From Phylloscopus collybita (taxonomy: Eukaryota; Chordata; Aves; Passeriformes; Phylloscopidae): a stretch of DNA of 64,000 nucleotides. Where the stretch lies: contig JAJNNQ010000029.1 of assembly GCA_027886175.1 (NCBI GenBank), forward strand, positions 6,576,001 to 6,640,000. Direction: 5' to 3'. The notes below the pieces were generated by a model that ran no database searches, was not told the origin of the DNA, and saw only the letters and a program-made list of their open reading frames with translations. Made by a program: the position numbers and the translations under genes. Shown in pieces: positions 22,201 through 34,029 of this stretch (its first letter is position 1; each line of letters starts with the position of its first letter).

Positions 22201-25200
22201 GAATGAAGTGAATGTGAATTCTTCACAACAAAAGCAAAAGAAATTCTGTTTAACAAAACATGCTAAACAAGACAAGTCAGATAAACTGTCCACATGAAGC
22301 CACCCATTGAGCAGTCATTATTTTTGCAATATAACACAAGACAGAGAACTCTGATTATCTGAAGTGATTTTGCTTCTCTCTTCAATGAAATTTACAAGAA
22401 GCTTTGCCCATTATGTAATTCCTGTGCAAGAATTCAGTACTCTGAAAAAAAATTTGAATTTACCCAGTTATATCTATAAATAGTAACCTCTTTCTAGCTA
22501 TATTCTCTAGTGATTTTCTTCAGCTGAAGAAGACAGAATTGCATTGTCACCTTTCAGAAGTGTTGCAAAGTTATAAAACTGTATGTTGCTATGAGCAACT
22601 CGTATCTTCTGATCTCCTCTATCACTTGCTGTTGTCACTATTTTCATAGAGGAAGATCTCTGCACCTACTGCCAAAAGCGTCTCAATAACGCTTGTTTTC
22701 AATGAACTGCTGTGAGGAGAGTTTTCAACTCTCACTGCGATATGTTAGCAGAATCTTTCTGAGCAAAAGGCTCTTGGTGTTGTCTGGTCCTTTGCTGGCT
22801 TTTAGACAACGATGACTTCCAAAAATGTTATCATCTCTGTGCCTAAAGCTAAGTGTACATTTGGTTTTGTTGGTTAAAACAGTGCTGACTATCTCTATAA
22901 TGATTTTTGGGTTCCATAGTATGATTGCTACGTATTATGGAGTTTTATACAATGCTTGTTTTCCCAAAATCAAATTTAAGCCCTAATTTGTACCAGATTG
23001 GTGGGCTCAGATGCATCTACATAAGTTTTTCTGCTTGGATCTAAAGTAAACTTTTTTTCAGTATCCTAATCAGAAATAAGTAAACAAGTTAAAAGTATTC
23101 TTACATCCTAGGGAGTCTATTGTCTAAAGTTACAGCAAGGTAAATTTAATATTTAAGCTTTTAAAGCTGTTGTACAAATAATAATGATCTGATTAAAATT
23201 ACCGAACATGAATCTGGTTCCAAAGTTGAGTATGAACTTACATTTGGTTTTGTCCGTTAACAGTCATTACTCTTCTAGTAGAGTAATTAAATCTACAATG
23301 CTCCAACCATTTATGTAAGTCTGATAGCATTATCTCAGTTTATCTGGAAATATATATTATGCTTCTAATAATTAAATGCTTGGTTTGCTAGATCTGACTG
23401 GTGGATGAAGGGAATGGGAGGAATAAAGGGAGTGTTATTATTCTCACTTCAGGAAATTTGGTTTCCTTAAAATATGGAAAAGAAATAGTTATCATGTCCT
23501 TCTCTAGCCAAGGCATGCTGTGATTCAAAACCTACCTTTACCTTTGTGATCTTACCATACCTCTTTGGGATTCCAGAATTCAAAATTCCAGAGTTTTAAC
23601 ACAACTAAGGTGGAAAACGAAGATGTTTTACAACGTTAACAATTTCTGCATGTTTCTTAATCCAACAGTAAGAAGCCAATGGCAATTTTATATTAATTTT
23701 CTGGGGTGAGAATAGTGAAGGAGTCAAGTTGTTGTCCCAGGTTCTTTCATCTGATGTGCAAGAGCCAATCAACACATTGAGTTAAGATGTTTAATTTAAT
23801 TAAAATTCTGCAGAATCAGGCATCTAAGTCAGTACACCTTTTAGGAAACAAGTACAGTCTTTTATATTAAAAAGTTAACAAAGAAACAATGACACAGAAA
23901 AAGGTAATTGTTACCTCACCCTTATAAAACAAAATTCTCACTGTGCATGTGGTGGTCTTGGTCCTTTTCATTATACTGTCATTTACATATACAAATTTCC
24001 CTGGGGAGTGTTTATAATTATCTAAGGTAACAATATTATATTTTCATTATATCAAGTATCACCAAGTTATTATTTAACCTTATACTCTATTACAGTTTCT
24101 GTTTGAATCTATTTGAACAATTAGTTAACAATGAAATAAATATTCTGCTCCTGTGGACTCTTCATTGCATTCTTTTCTTAGGAATTCTTTATTACTCCAT
24201 TGCTCCTGCATTTTCTTATTATAATTTCAAGACCAAACCATAGTTGCAGTGAACTATTTTTAACTTCATCCAACATCAAAGTCACCAGTTCATTTTGAAG
24301 ATTCTACCAAAACATGACATAGAACAGCATATCAGAATTTCAGAAGTGCTCTATTTGAGCTGAATTTTAGCTTTGAAATGTGACTTCTGTTTTCATATTT
24401 TGTAATGAACGGAAATTTTGAACTTAGCTGAACAAGAACAGAAGAAGATAAAGTGAGAACAAAAATACATAACATTTACTTCCTACCCTGTGTTTCGAGA
24501 AGTGCTTTTGCAACCAAGGTTTGCTGCTCTTTTCAGAGTAATGGCAATGTAGATGTTCATCCCAATTCATCTATAAACTTTATATTGTAACAAGGAAGAA
24601 GTCACCGAAAAGTATTTATCTACTATGTTCACTTGAGAGAAAAATGAATGTGTTGACCTTCAATTCCTTCCCCATTTAGTTTTCTTCTTATCAAAGGATG
24701 ACAGCATTTAGCACAAGGACAAATGCCTGCATTTTTGTGACGAATGTAGACAATGCTGTCATGAAATAAATAGCTTCCAGGAGGAAAAAAATGGAAGCCT
24801 TTCAAAAGGCTTAATGTGTAAAAGAGGCCGTTTCAGTGAACCCAGCACTGTATGTCAAATGTCTAAATTAAAGGGAAGAAAGGCCTTTGGAGAAATATTT
24901 TTCCTACTACCCTGAACTGCAGTGTTTTTACTGAAGAACTAAATACACGTCAATGATAAAATTTTAAAATGCTCTGTTTATTCTTATACAATATGCATTT
25001 TCCTACTTAGGCTTATCATAAGTTATTTTGTTAATTATTCTTGATATTTAGAGACTGAAAGCAAAAATAGGCTTCCTAAAGAAGCGTGTAAGCTGAATGG
25101 TAGGTGTATTTTTTCCTACACTCCATCTCTGACTGAGGACTTCATTCTTTTTTTGTCCCTACACCATTAGAATCAAGGTAACATACCCTCTGAAATAGCT

Positions 25201-26448
25201 TTGAAATGTAATAATTCCAAAAGTAATAAAAAATATAATTTCTACAGTTCTGATGGGGAAAGTATATTTCCCACTTATGTAGTTTGGGAAAGTAATTGCA
25301 TCATTAGGAAGCTACAAAAGATTTGATGTTATTGCCATAGCTTCTGCCTGAGAAACTTTGTGTTGATTCTCCCCCTTTTTTTTTTTTTTTTCCTTTTATG
25401 GGTCCAAATTTTTGAATATCTGGTGAAAGAGTTACAGGAATCCATGGTGTAAATACTCAGACATAGAAAAAGAAATTCATTTTTAATCACAAAACTTCCA
25501 AATGAAATGTTTGAAATCTTGTTTTAGTTATTTCCTTTGTAGAATAATAGTTACTGCTTTTGCAGCTTCTATCACCATATGTGTACAATAAGTAAATGAA
25601 CACAATAATGAACACATAAAAGAAGGCTAAACCCACCCAGCTTAACAAATCCATTCTCCCACCCGCTGTGTGCTGGAACATGAACAGAGCATTGTTTGGA
25701 TCATAAGGATTAAAAAATAACAGTCTTGGTGAACAACATGGTCATGTGGATAAAATGATTATTTCTTAAAATCAGTGCATGATAGCTGGGATACCAGTGA
25801 TTGTACTCACTTAACGCATTATTCTAATCCAATGACTGTGGGAAGTATATAATTATTTCAGTTGAACAGATCAACAATTATACACAAAATAAAGTTAAGA
25901 ATATTTTATATAAATGAATTGTGATCCTCCTTTTTTCCTCTTTCATTATAAATGAAATTACTATAATTAAAGTTTTCCTTACAAGCCATTTCTCTTTCAA
26001 TAGCATTTCTCTGTGAGAAATGGAGAGTATAAAATATCTTTACTAGTAGAACTGGAAATAAGCTGGGATAGTTGTTAGCTGCCCTGTTTATATAGCACCA
26101 GTTATATAGCACCAAATTTCAAAAGTTATCACTATTACTATTCTGTGATATTTTAATACACAATAGGGCTTTGAGAATTGAGTCCATGTTGTAAAGAGTT
26201 TCATTACTACATCATTCCTCTGTGTTGTGCTATCGCAGTGTGAATTTAAACACACAGTTGTAGACTTTATCTATTCCTACTCTCCTCCATCTTCAGAACT
26301 GGAGTAGCAACCACTTTTAAGGATTATGAGGTTAATTAGTGAGACTTGAAATTAAGGTAGGAATATTTCTGCACAAAACATCAGCAGTCTTCACTTCATG
26401 TTCTTTTAAAAAGTCCAAAATCTTTCTTCCTTACGAATTGTCTTTTAT
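22201..26448. other. Unassigned AT-rich sequence
   Basis: 4.2 kb with no recognisable gene or dispersed repeat. A C5-T17 tract lies near 25371-25392. Only very short open frames. Could be intron or gene desert. Confidence 0.6.
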
Positions 26449-26775
26449 TATAGAATCATAAAACACTGTGTTTTGGAAATGACATTTAAAGGTCATCTAG
26501 TCAGATGAGCAGGGACATTTTCAACTAGGTCAGGTTGCTCAGAACCCTGTCTAACCTGACCTTGAATGTTTACAGAGATGGGATATCCTTCAACTCTCTG
26601 GGCAACTTGTGACACTATTTTATGATTATCGTTGTAATAGACTTCTTCCTTTCATCTAATCTAAACCAGCCCTCTTTTAGTGGAGCCTTGTCCTATTGCC
26701 ACAGGCCCTGCTACAGTGTTGGTCCCCAACTTTCCTGTAAGATTCCTTTAAGCACCAAAAGGCTGGAACTCTTAG
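26449..26775 (-). mobile_element. CR1 3' end fragment
   Basis: The plus strand shows the reverse complement of a CR1 tail: TATAGAATCATA, then GGTCATCTAGTC, CTCTGGGCAACTTGTGACAC and CCTTGTCCTATTGCCACAGG. About 330 bp, truncated before the reverse transcriptase. Confidence 0.8.
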
Positions 26776-29188
26776 ATATGGTTAATTCACACTTTCTTAA
26801 ATTTCAATTTCTTTGATATTTCTTTGAAATTCTTTAAGATATTTTTGATCCATGTCCAAAAAGGATCTTAGAGGCACACAACAGGTTTGCTCTTATTCTA
26901 TGGTGATTTATGAAATTAATAGAAAAGAGGCAATATTTTTGATGCTTTCCCTAGTTTAGGGATACTTAGATTCAAATTTATTCTGTAATGTTTCCAGGCC
27001 ATTTTACGTTACAGTCATTGATAACTCCCAACAAAAATAATTTTGTTGTGGCTATTAATTTCACATGAAAAACAAAGGCATTACACCTTAACGAAAAATA
27101 AAATCAGTGGAGAAGTTTAACACTCTTTAGTGGATGGAAATAGCAATAGCACCCTGGTTTTAATCCTGTAAGTCATAGTACTTGGAAGGGGAGGCCTTGT
27201 CTCTTCCACAGAGCTAGAACTGCAAGGGATGTTTGGTAAGAAAAGCAGAACCTGCAGGTACAATTTGCACTCTGTAATTTGAAATGAGTAGGATGACAAA
27301 AATATTCCCAAAACAAAGTTTTTTTCTTCTCCTAAGAAGTGATAATTTTTTGTAAGGAAGAAACACAAAATATCTCCCTTTCAGCAATGAGACATCAACA
27401 TTCAGCTCTTGATGTCTCTTGTCAGTGTTCTCACTTTTCTATCTTCAGCATGACAGAAGGATTTGCTCAAGTTTGCTTTCCTGCTGTTACCTCAGTTTCT
27501 TTGCCACTACTGCCATTAGGATAAATGTAGGCCCTAAACACATTTAATACATTGGAGCAGACATCTATACAGCAGGCAGGGCCATACTTGGATTTAGGCA
27601 ATGGGGTAAAATAAAAAATTATTTATTCTTACAATGTTTCCTGAAGATCCTTTTCAAAGGATTGTGGCTTGTGAACATACTGTGTGGACAGAAACCTTTA
27701 CATATTAGAAAAGGGATGAGTGCACCCACACCTGAAGGATCCTGTAGAAAAAGACAATATGTTGTATGATGTATGTTTCAAGACATATTTAGTTTATGTA
27801 GGGAGAACAAGCACAATCACAAGACACTGGAAAGATGTGTCTGAGAAGAGGATGGTGAGATTGTGCTATCAGATGTCTTGAGAGGAAGCTGTATATTTCA
27901 AAGGCCTTGTCTGAATGAAGACTCACTGAAAGGAGCAATTCTAGACTCAAGTACAAGAATGTCAAAGGACTTATCTCTCATTTTTAATTGATTTAAATTG
28001 ATTACTTTGAAGCAGTAAAGTCTAAATGAAAAAATAAAAATACTCATTTTCTTCACACAGTTCCTATTTAATATTGGGTTTTTCCACTATTCCTCTAATC
28101 TTACACTTTAATTACTTCTGTTTCTGACAATGCTTTTAATATCTGCAAACAAATTAAGCTATTTTTGCAATGCTTCTGAGATCCTAAATCACACTTTAAT
28201 TCAACTGTGTTTTATTGAACCAATGTATAGTCCATGCCCTTAAAGCTCTGGAAAATAATAGCCAACTTCACGCATATATTGGCATCGATCTGAAACTATT
28301 TTAATATCACAGTCTTACATCCTGAAGTACACCAAACAAGTTCATGCACAGTTTTGCCTTTTGTTCAAAATTAATTAGCCACCAATCTGAATTTTTACTT
28401 TGGCGTTGTGCTTAAATTTGAATTGTCACAATGTAAAGGTTACTAAAGGTGCAGTGGCTTCAAAACTATTTATGTTTAGTGACTAGCACTCAATTTTTCT
28501 AATGTGTGGTTAAGATTTGGAGATTATTCCCTAATTTTGCAAAAGTCTTTTAAATCTGACTTAGAATGATACTGGCATTTAAGTCAACAGTTGTCAAATT
28601 CATTGTGCCACATACTATTCTTGTGGTTAAGATTATATTTGAAAATTAGAACTGAACATTGAATTATAGAATACCAAGGAAACTAGTAACTGTCTATACC
28701 ACTATTAAACCTGTAAAATTCAATAGTATAAAATCAAATCTTTCACAATTAAGGCTTTTTTTTTGTTTTCATTTTTTTGTAAAACACCACTGGCTGTGAC
28801 TGAAGAAAGTAAGGTGTCAAGGTCTCAAGAAAAGTTTTGTTCCTTGTGTTTTTATTTCCAGAAGAGATGGGAATGGCAAACTATCAAATAAAGAATTGCT
28901 GCCCTAAAATTGCACTTTATCATGTCACTGAGTTGCTATATATTAACATTGGATTATGTGATATGATAACACATTCATCGTAATGCCATTTTTTGTGATA
29001 GTGCCAAACAAGTTTGGTTATTTTGATTCACATGAAAATAGCTGTACTGCTCTTCTAGCCTCGTCCCCCTTCCCCCAGTAGTTCTAAAGTTATTTAGAAA
29101 TGTATCAACCATTTGTGGAAAGCTAAATATTTTGTTTGTAATTCCTAGCAAAGCACAGTTTTAATGCTCTTTTAAAGTGCTATATTCT
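26776..29188. other. Unassigned sequence
   Basis: No gene or repeat recognised in 2.4 kb. Confidence 0.55.
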
Positions 29189-30560
29189 CAGAATCATTAA
29201 AGCTGGAAAGGACCTCAAGAGACCTATAGTCCAGCTACCCACTAAAAACAGGGACTGTATTTGAAATTAGGAAGGATTACCCAGTGCTTTGTCCAGCTGG
29301 GTCCTGAAAACAAAGGACAGGAATTTTTCAGTCTGTTTGGGCACACAATTCCATTGCTTAATGTGTCCTATGGGAAAAAAATATCTTCTCATCTATAACT
29401 GTAGCCTCTTTTTTTTACCCAAACTCCTTGTTAATCTCTATGTAGTCGCTGAAAGATTGTTTTTTGGTTTGTTCCTCGTCCAATATGAACAAGCATTAGT
29501 TCCACAAATTCTTCTGGCAGACTAAATACTTCACGCACTGAGCATTCTGGTTGCCTTCTGCCAAGCTTGTTTCAGTTTATTGCCATTTTTCCTGCATTAG
29601 GTGGCCCCAAATTGGTTGCTGCATTCAGGTGTAGTCTAAGAAGTGCTGAGAAGATGGAGATAATCACCAGCCTCAACCTCATGCCACTTTTCACATGGAA
29701 AATGCACTGCTGAGCCTTTGTTATTGCCTGGGCACACAGCTGGGGCCCTGACTCTCCTTGATGTTCCCCACAGTTTGGAGTCCATCTCCACAGAGTTTTC
29801 CACTGACTGAACCATCTCCAGCATGTATCACTGACCAGGGCTCTGCCTGTCCAAGGCTCAACCTGTGTCATTGTTGAATTTCATCAGATTCCATCTGGCC
29901 CATTCATATAACCAACTGAGATTCCTCTGAAGGCCAATCCTGCCTCCAACTGTGTTCATTTTCCCAAGGCTAATATTCACAAACTTGGTGACAGTGCACT
30001 CTGCTGGCCCCAGGACAAAATCCTGCAGTAGTCCACTTGAAGCCAGACTCCACGTAGACATCCAATTATTAACTGCTACTTTTTTGAGCCTAATGCTGAA
30101 GTCAGTTTTCCAGTCATCTACTTAGCCTTTCATATAGACCCCAACATTTCAAAATGCCATGAAGGATGTTACGGTGACTATGCTGAAAGCCTTCCTACAG
30201 CTGATGTAGGTTGTTCTCCCATCATCTGCAAATACAGTAATTTCATTACTGAAGGAAATGAGATGTTCAGCCATGATTTACACCTGGTACCTTCAGGTTG
30301 ACTTTCCAAACATCCTTTTCTCCAAGTACCCAAAAATGGGCTCCAAATGAGCTCCCATGATTTTCCTAGAGACTGAAGCAAGACTGACAAGCCTGGACTT
30401 CTTTGGATGATTTTGTTAGTATGTTTTGAAGATGAGTACAATACTTGTCTTTCCCTAGGTGTCAGAAAATGTAGCCTATTTTCATGACATTTTAAAGATG
30501 ATAGGGATAAGCTTTGAAAGAATATTAGAGAACTCTGTCATCATCTCTAAATGCAAACCT
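29189..30560 (-). mobile_element. CR1 minus-strand copy, 3' half
   Basis: Reverse complement of a CR1 from its tail (CAGAATCATTAAAGCTGGAAAGGACCT) through the thumb, palm and fingers of the reverse transcriptase. The catalytic FADD box has become an F-V-N-I-like string near 29970-29985. The copy is broken at 30560 by a plus-strand CR1 and continues at 31809, where its sequence follows on in order. Confidence 0.8.
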
Positions 30561-31808
30561 CTAGTCACATACGGTACAAGTAGGTGATCTGAGGTGGCCA
30601 GCATGTCTGTACTAAGGACAAATTGTTCCTGACCAATCTATAGTAGAGTGATGACAACAGTCAACAAGGGAAGACTGACCAATGTCATCTACCTAGAGTT
30701 CTGTAAGACCTTCAACATGGTCCCACATGTCATCCTCTTCCCCAAGTTGGAGAGATATGCTTTTGAAGGGTGGACAATATGGTGAGTAAGGAATTGGCTG
30801 GCTGGATGCAGCCACAGGGTTGGGGCCAGGCTCTATGTCCAGGTGGAGGCTGGTGACAAGTGGTGATCCTCAGGGCATTTTGGAACTGGCATCCTTTAAT
30901 ATCTTCATTCATGGCACAGACAGGGATCAAGTGTTGCAACAGCAAGATTGCAAATGACACAAGGCTGACACAAAAGAAGGATGGTATGCCTTTAATAGGG
31001 CAGACAAAATCAAAAAGTGGGCCCATGAGAACCTCATGGAGTTTAATAAAGCCAAGTGCACCTTGGTCAGAGTCCTCCCATCTATGAGCATAGACTTGGA
31101 GGTGAACTTGCTGAGAGCAGCCATGTGGACAATGACTCAGGGGTTCTAGTGGAGGAAAAGCTGGACATGAGCAGGCAATGTGCACTTACAGCCCAGAAAG
31201 CCAAACGCATCCTGGGCTGCATCAAAAGCAGCATGGCCAGCACACTAGGCTAGGGAGATGATTTGTCCCCTTTAGTCTGCTTTCAGAAGACTCCACCTGG
31301 AATGCCACATCTACCTCTGGGATACTCAGCACAAGAATGATGCTGACCAGATGGAGCAGGTCCAGAGAAGAGCCATAAAAATAATCTGAGAGCTGGAGAA
31401 CTTCTCCTATGAAGACAGGCTGAGAGAGTTGGAGTTTTTCAGCCTGGAGAAGAGAAGGCTTCAGCAAGACTTTATTGCAGTGTTTCAGTACTTAAAGGTG
31501 TCTTGTAAAAAGGTGGGAGAAGAAGTTTTTACATGGTCAGATAGTGATAGGGCAAGGGGGAATAGTTTTAAACTAAGAAAAATTTAAATTAGATGTGAGA
31601 AAAAGTTCTTTACTCAGTGAATAATGGAACAGGAATTAGTTAGGCAGAGAGAAGATGGATGCCCCATCTCTGGAAGCATTCAATACCAAGATAGATATAG
31701 CCCTGAACAACCTAATTTGGCAGATGGTATCCCTGCCCACGGCAGGGAGGTTGGAACTAAATGGATCTGAAAGATGCCTTTCAATCTGAAACATTCTATG
31801 GTTCTATG
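30561..31808 (+). mobile_element. CR1 plus-strand copy nested in another CR1
   Basis: 5'-truncated CR1 running from the reverse transcriptase palm to a clean 3' end at CATTCTATGGTTCTATG. The same hexamer AAACCT sits on both sides (30555-30560 and 31809-31814), a likely TSD. The palm has a FADD box changed to I-A-N-D near 30945-30956. The C-terminal block encodes [12 protein letters not shown]. It is younger than the minus-strand CR1 it splits. Confidence 0.85.
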
Positions 31809-32650
31809 AAACCTAGTTCCATGGACTATGCTTTGGACTTGCTTTTCACTAAATGTTGACAGCTCTTCTCCTTCATGAACCCTGCCTTTAGGCACATAGA
31901 CCTGAAATAGTACTGGTAAAGACCAAGGCAAAAATATTGAGTACCTCTACTGTATCTGCAGCCATTTTCTCAGGATGAAATCAGTCTTCCTATTCAACAC
32001 TGGATCCAGATTTTCACTGTGTACTCTTTCACTGCTAGCTCAGGGATAGAAGTTTTCATGTTGAGACTCAAAGGGAGCCTTGTGTTTCCTGACAGTAGTT
32101 CTTCATACATGAGAAAATCTGTGTAGCCTGTTCTCACTTACAACTCATTTTTTACAACTCCTATTTGACACATAACCTCAGTTATGTGTACATATTCAAC
32201 CTTTAGCCAAGCCAGTGTCCAAGTCATCTTCATATTTTCCTGGGGACCGTGGTTGCTACATTGACTGTACCATCCTCATCTGGTTCTTCCTTCTTTGTAA
32301 GTATTGGGTCCAGTAGAGCGTCTGCAGTTTCCTGATTTGTCCGGTTTTAACAGGAAACATGCATTTTTTCTCAGAACTCTCTAACACTTTCATCCCCTTT
32401 TACTTGTGTTCCAGTGAGTTGCCCTTGCAGCAGATGTCAGGGAAGTTAAGGTCTCCTGTAAACCAGGGAATAATGATACAGAGACTTCCTGTAAGGGTGG
32501 TTGTAAGAAACTCTCACCTCAAAGCTAACCTTCCTTTTCTCCATCATCCTAATGCTCATAGCCTTAGTCAGCCTATTTCTCATTCCATGACTAGCTCAGG
32601 ATGCTTCCTCCTACCATTCCCTTCCTGAGAAGCTTGTATTCATCCCTAGT
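31809..32650 (-). mobile_element. CR1 minus-strand copy, 5' half
   Basis: Continues the 29189-30560 copy past the nested insertion. It covers the linker between endonuclease and reverse transcriptase (about 31830-32230) and the endonuclease itself (CAGCAGATGTCAGGGAAGTT, the reverse complement of the GDFN region, near 32429-32448). Similarity fades after about 32650. Confidence 0.7.
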
Positions 32651-32806
32651 AGAGCTAAGGCCATACAATGTGTCAAACCACCCCACGGTTAGAACAATTA
32701 TCTTATATTATTGTTCTGCATCATCATGTGAAGGTCTCACACTATTGTCTGGTTTTTCAAACAATGCTTTCTGCAATCTGAGTTGTTTAATAACAAGAAT
32801 TTTACC

Positions 32807-32861
32807 TATTTTATTTTATTTTATTTTATTTTATTTTATTTTATTTTATTTTATTTTTTAT
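32807..32861. repeat. TATTT pentanucleotide microsatellite
   Basis: Roughly eleven near-perfect TATTT units on the plus strand. Confidence 0.95.
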
Positions 32862-33172
32862 TCTAGAGACTTTGTGTTCAATCATAATAAGGCTTTGTGT
32901 TCTGAGCACACAATTACAGCTAAGACTGTGCAGATCTGTCTTCACATTTTTCATTAGCATATTCCGAAAAAAACAGTAAAAAGAATACATGTTGATGCTA
33001 AAGTCTCTGATGAATACAGACCAATATTTCTAATATTTTTAAGGACTCTACTGCAAATAGTTCTGTTATCAGTGCAAGATATTATGGAATTAATTCTAGT
33101 CATGGGCTGAAACTGTGATTGCACTGGGAAGGCTCAAGGCTCTGAATTTTAAGAAGGATCTTTACAGACTGG
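32862..33172. other. Unassigned spacer
   Basis: No recognisable element between the microsatellite and the following LTR. Confidence 0.5.
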
Positions 33173-34029
33173 TGTCTTGGTTTAAGACAATTTAAGGGGC
33201 AGACACTCCAATATGAATAATCTCCCCTATAAGTTTTACCTGCTTCCTTTTAATTCAACAAAGAGACATGAATATGAGTAGATAAAAATGGAACAAAATA
33301 ACAGTTTACTAAAAATAAAAACAGCAACAGGCAAAAAATAACAGTGAGAATAACTAGTTACAAATTTGCTACATCTCTCAGACTTCCAGACTACTTGTCA
33401 GACGAAGCGGAAAAAAATGGCAGAGAAATTCCTCCCCAAGATGCACCCCCCGCAGAGGAGCTCATGGCCTGGGCGGCAAAGGCAAAAACATGGCAGACAA
33501 GCCCCATTCAGCTCAACCTTCCTCCACAGGAGCTTATGCAGCAGTTCTGGTGGCAGGAGGAGGGTGCTGGCGTTGCCTGCAGAGTCAGCCCCCCCATCCC
33601 TTGCTGTCTGGGGTCAGCGCAGCCGCTCGCTGCCCCTCCTGCTGGCCGCTGGGCTCCGCGGCTCGGTGCTGCTGTCTCGGGGGGCTGCCCCCATACAGGA
33701 AGGGTGAAAACATTCCCACTCAGCACCAAAGAATGTTGGCCTGTCCCCGACCGGCTCTGGCTCAGCTCTGTGGACTGGGATGTTCACTCTGAAACACAGC
33801 TGGACTGTGGAATGCGGCTTCTTGGGTTGCTGCTGTTGCTACTTGGAGATCTGCCTGAAGCAACCTCCTCAGGAGCCCCAAGAGAAACAAAAGAAGGCTT
33901 CTGCCTTGCACTGTGTCCGTTTTCCCTGCAGGAACGAAAAGGCAAGAGCAAGAGAGCTTTTATCTGAGTGCCCCCGACCTTAAAAAATGACCCTGGGGCC
34001 AACCTACTCCACGACCCCATTTCCATCCA
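33173..34029 (-). mobile_element. Solo LTR with perfect 4-bp TSD
   Basis: The plus strand starts TGTCTTGGTTTAAGAC and ends TTCCATCCA; the sense strand is minus (TGGATGGAAATGG...). Exact CTGG copies lie at 33169-33172 and 34030-34033, which suits an ERV1-like integration. A sense TATA-like GATAAAAGC lies at 33957-33965. The body from about 33400 to 33900 is far richer in GC and CpG than anything else in the window. The 207-codon frame on the plus strand (33344-33967) is a by-product of that composition. Confidence 0.75.

Noticed and set aside
30730..31185. 151-codon minus-strand frame with cysteines
   Set aside because: It is antisense to the nested CR1 reverse transcriptase; CR1 antisense frames are often open by chance.
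33344..33967. 207-codon plus-strand open frame, possible gene
   Set aside because: It lies wholly within the 33173-34029 LTR, antisense to it. Overlapping long frames in other phases show that it is an effect of GC-rich composition. No domain is recognisable.
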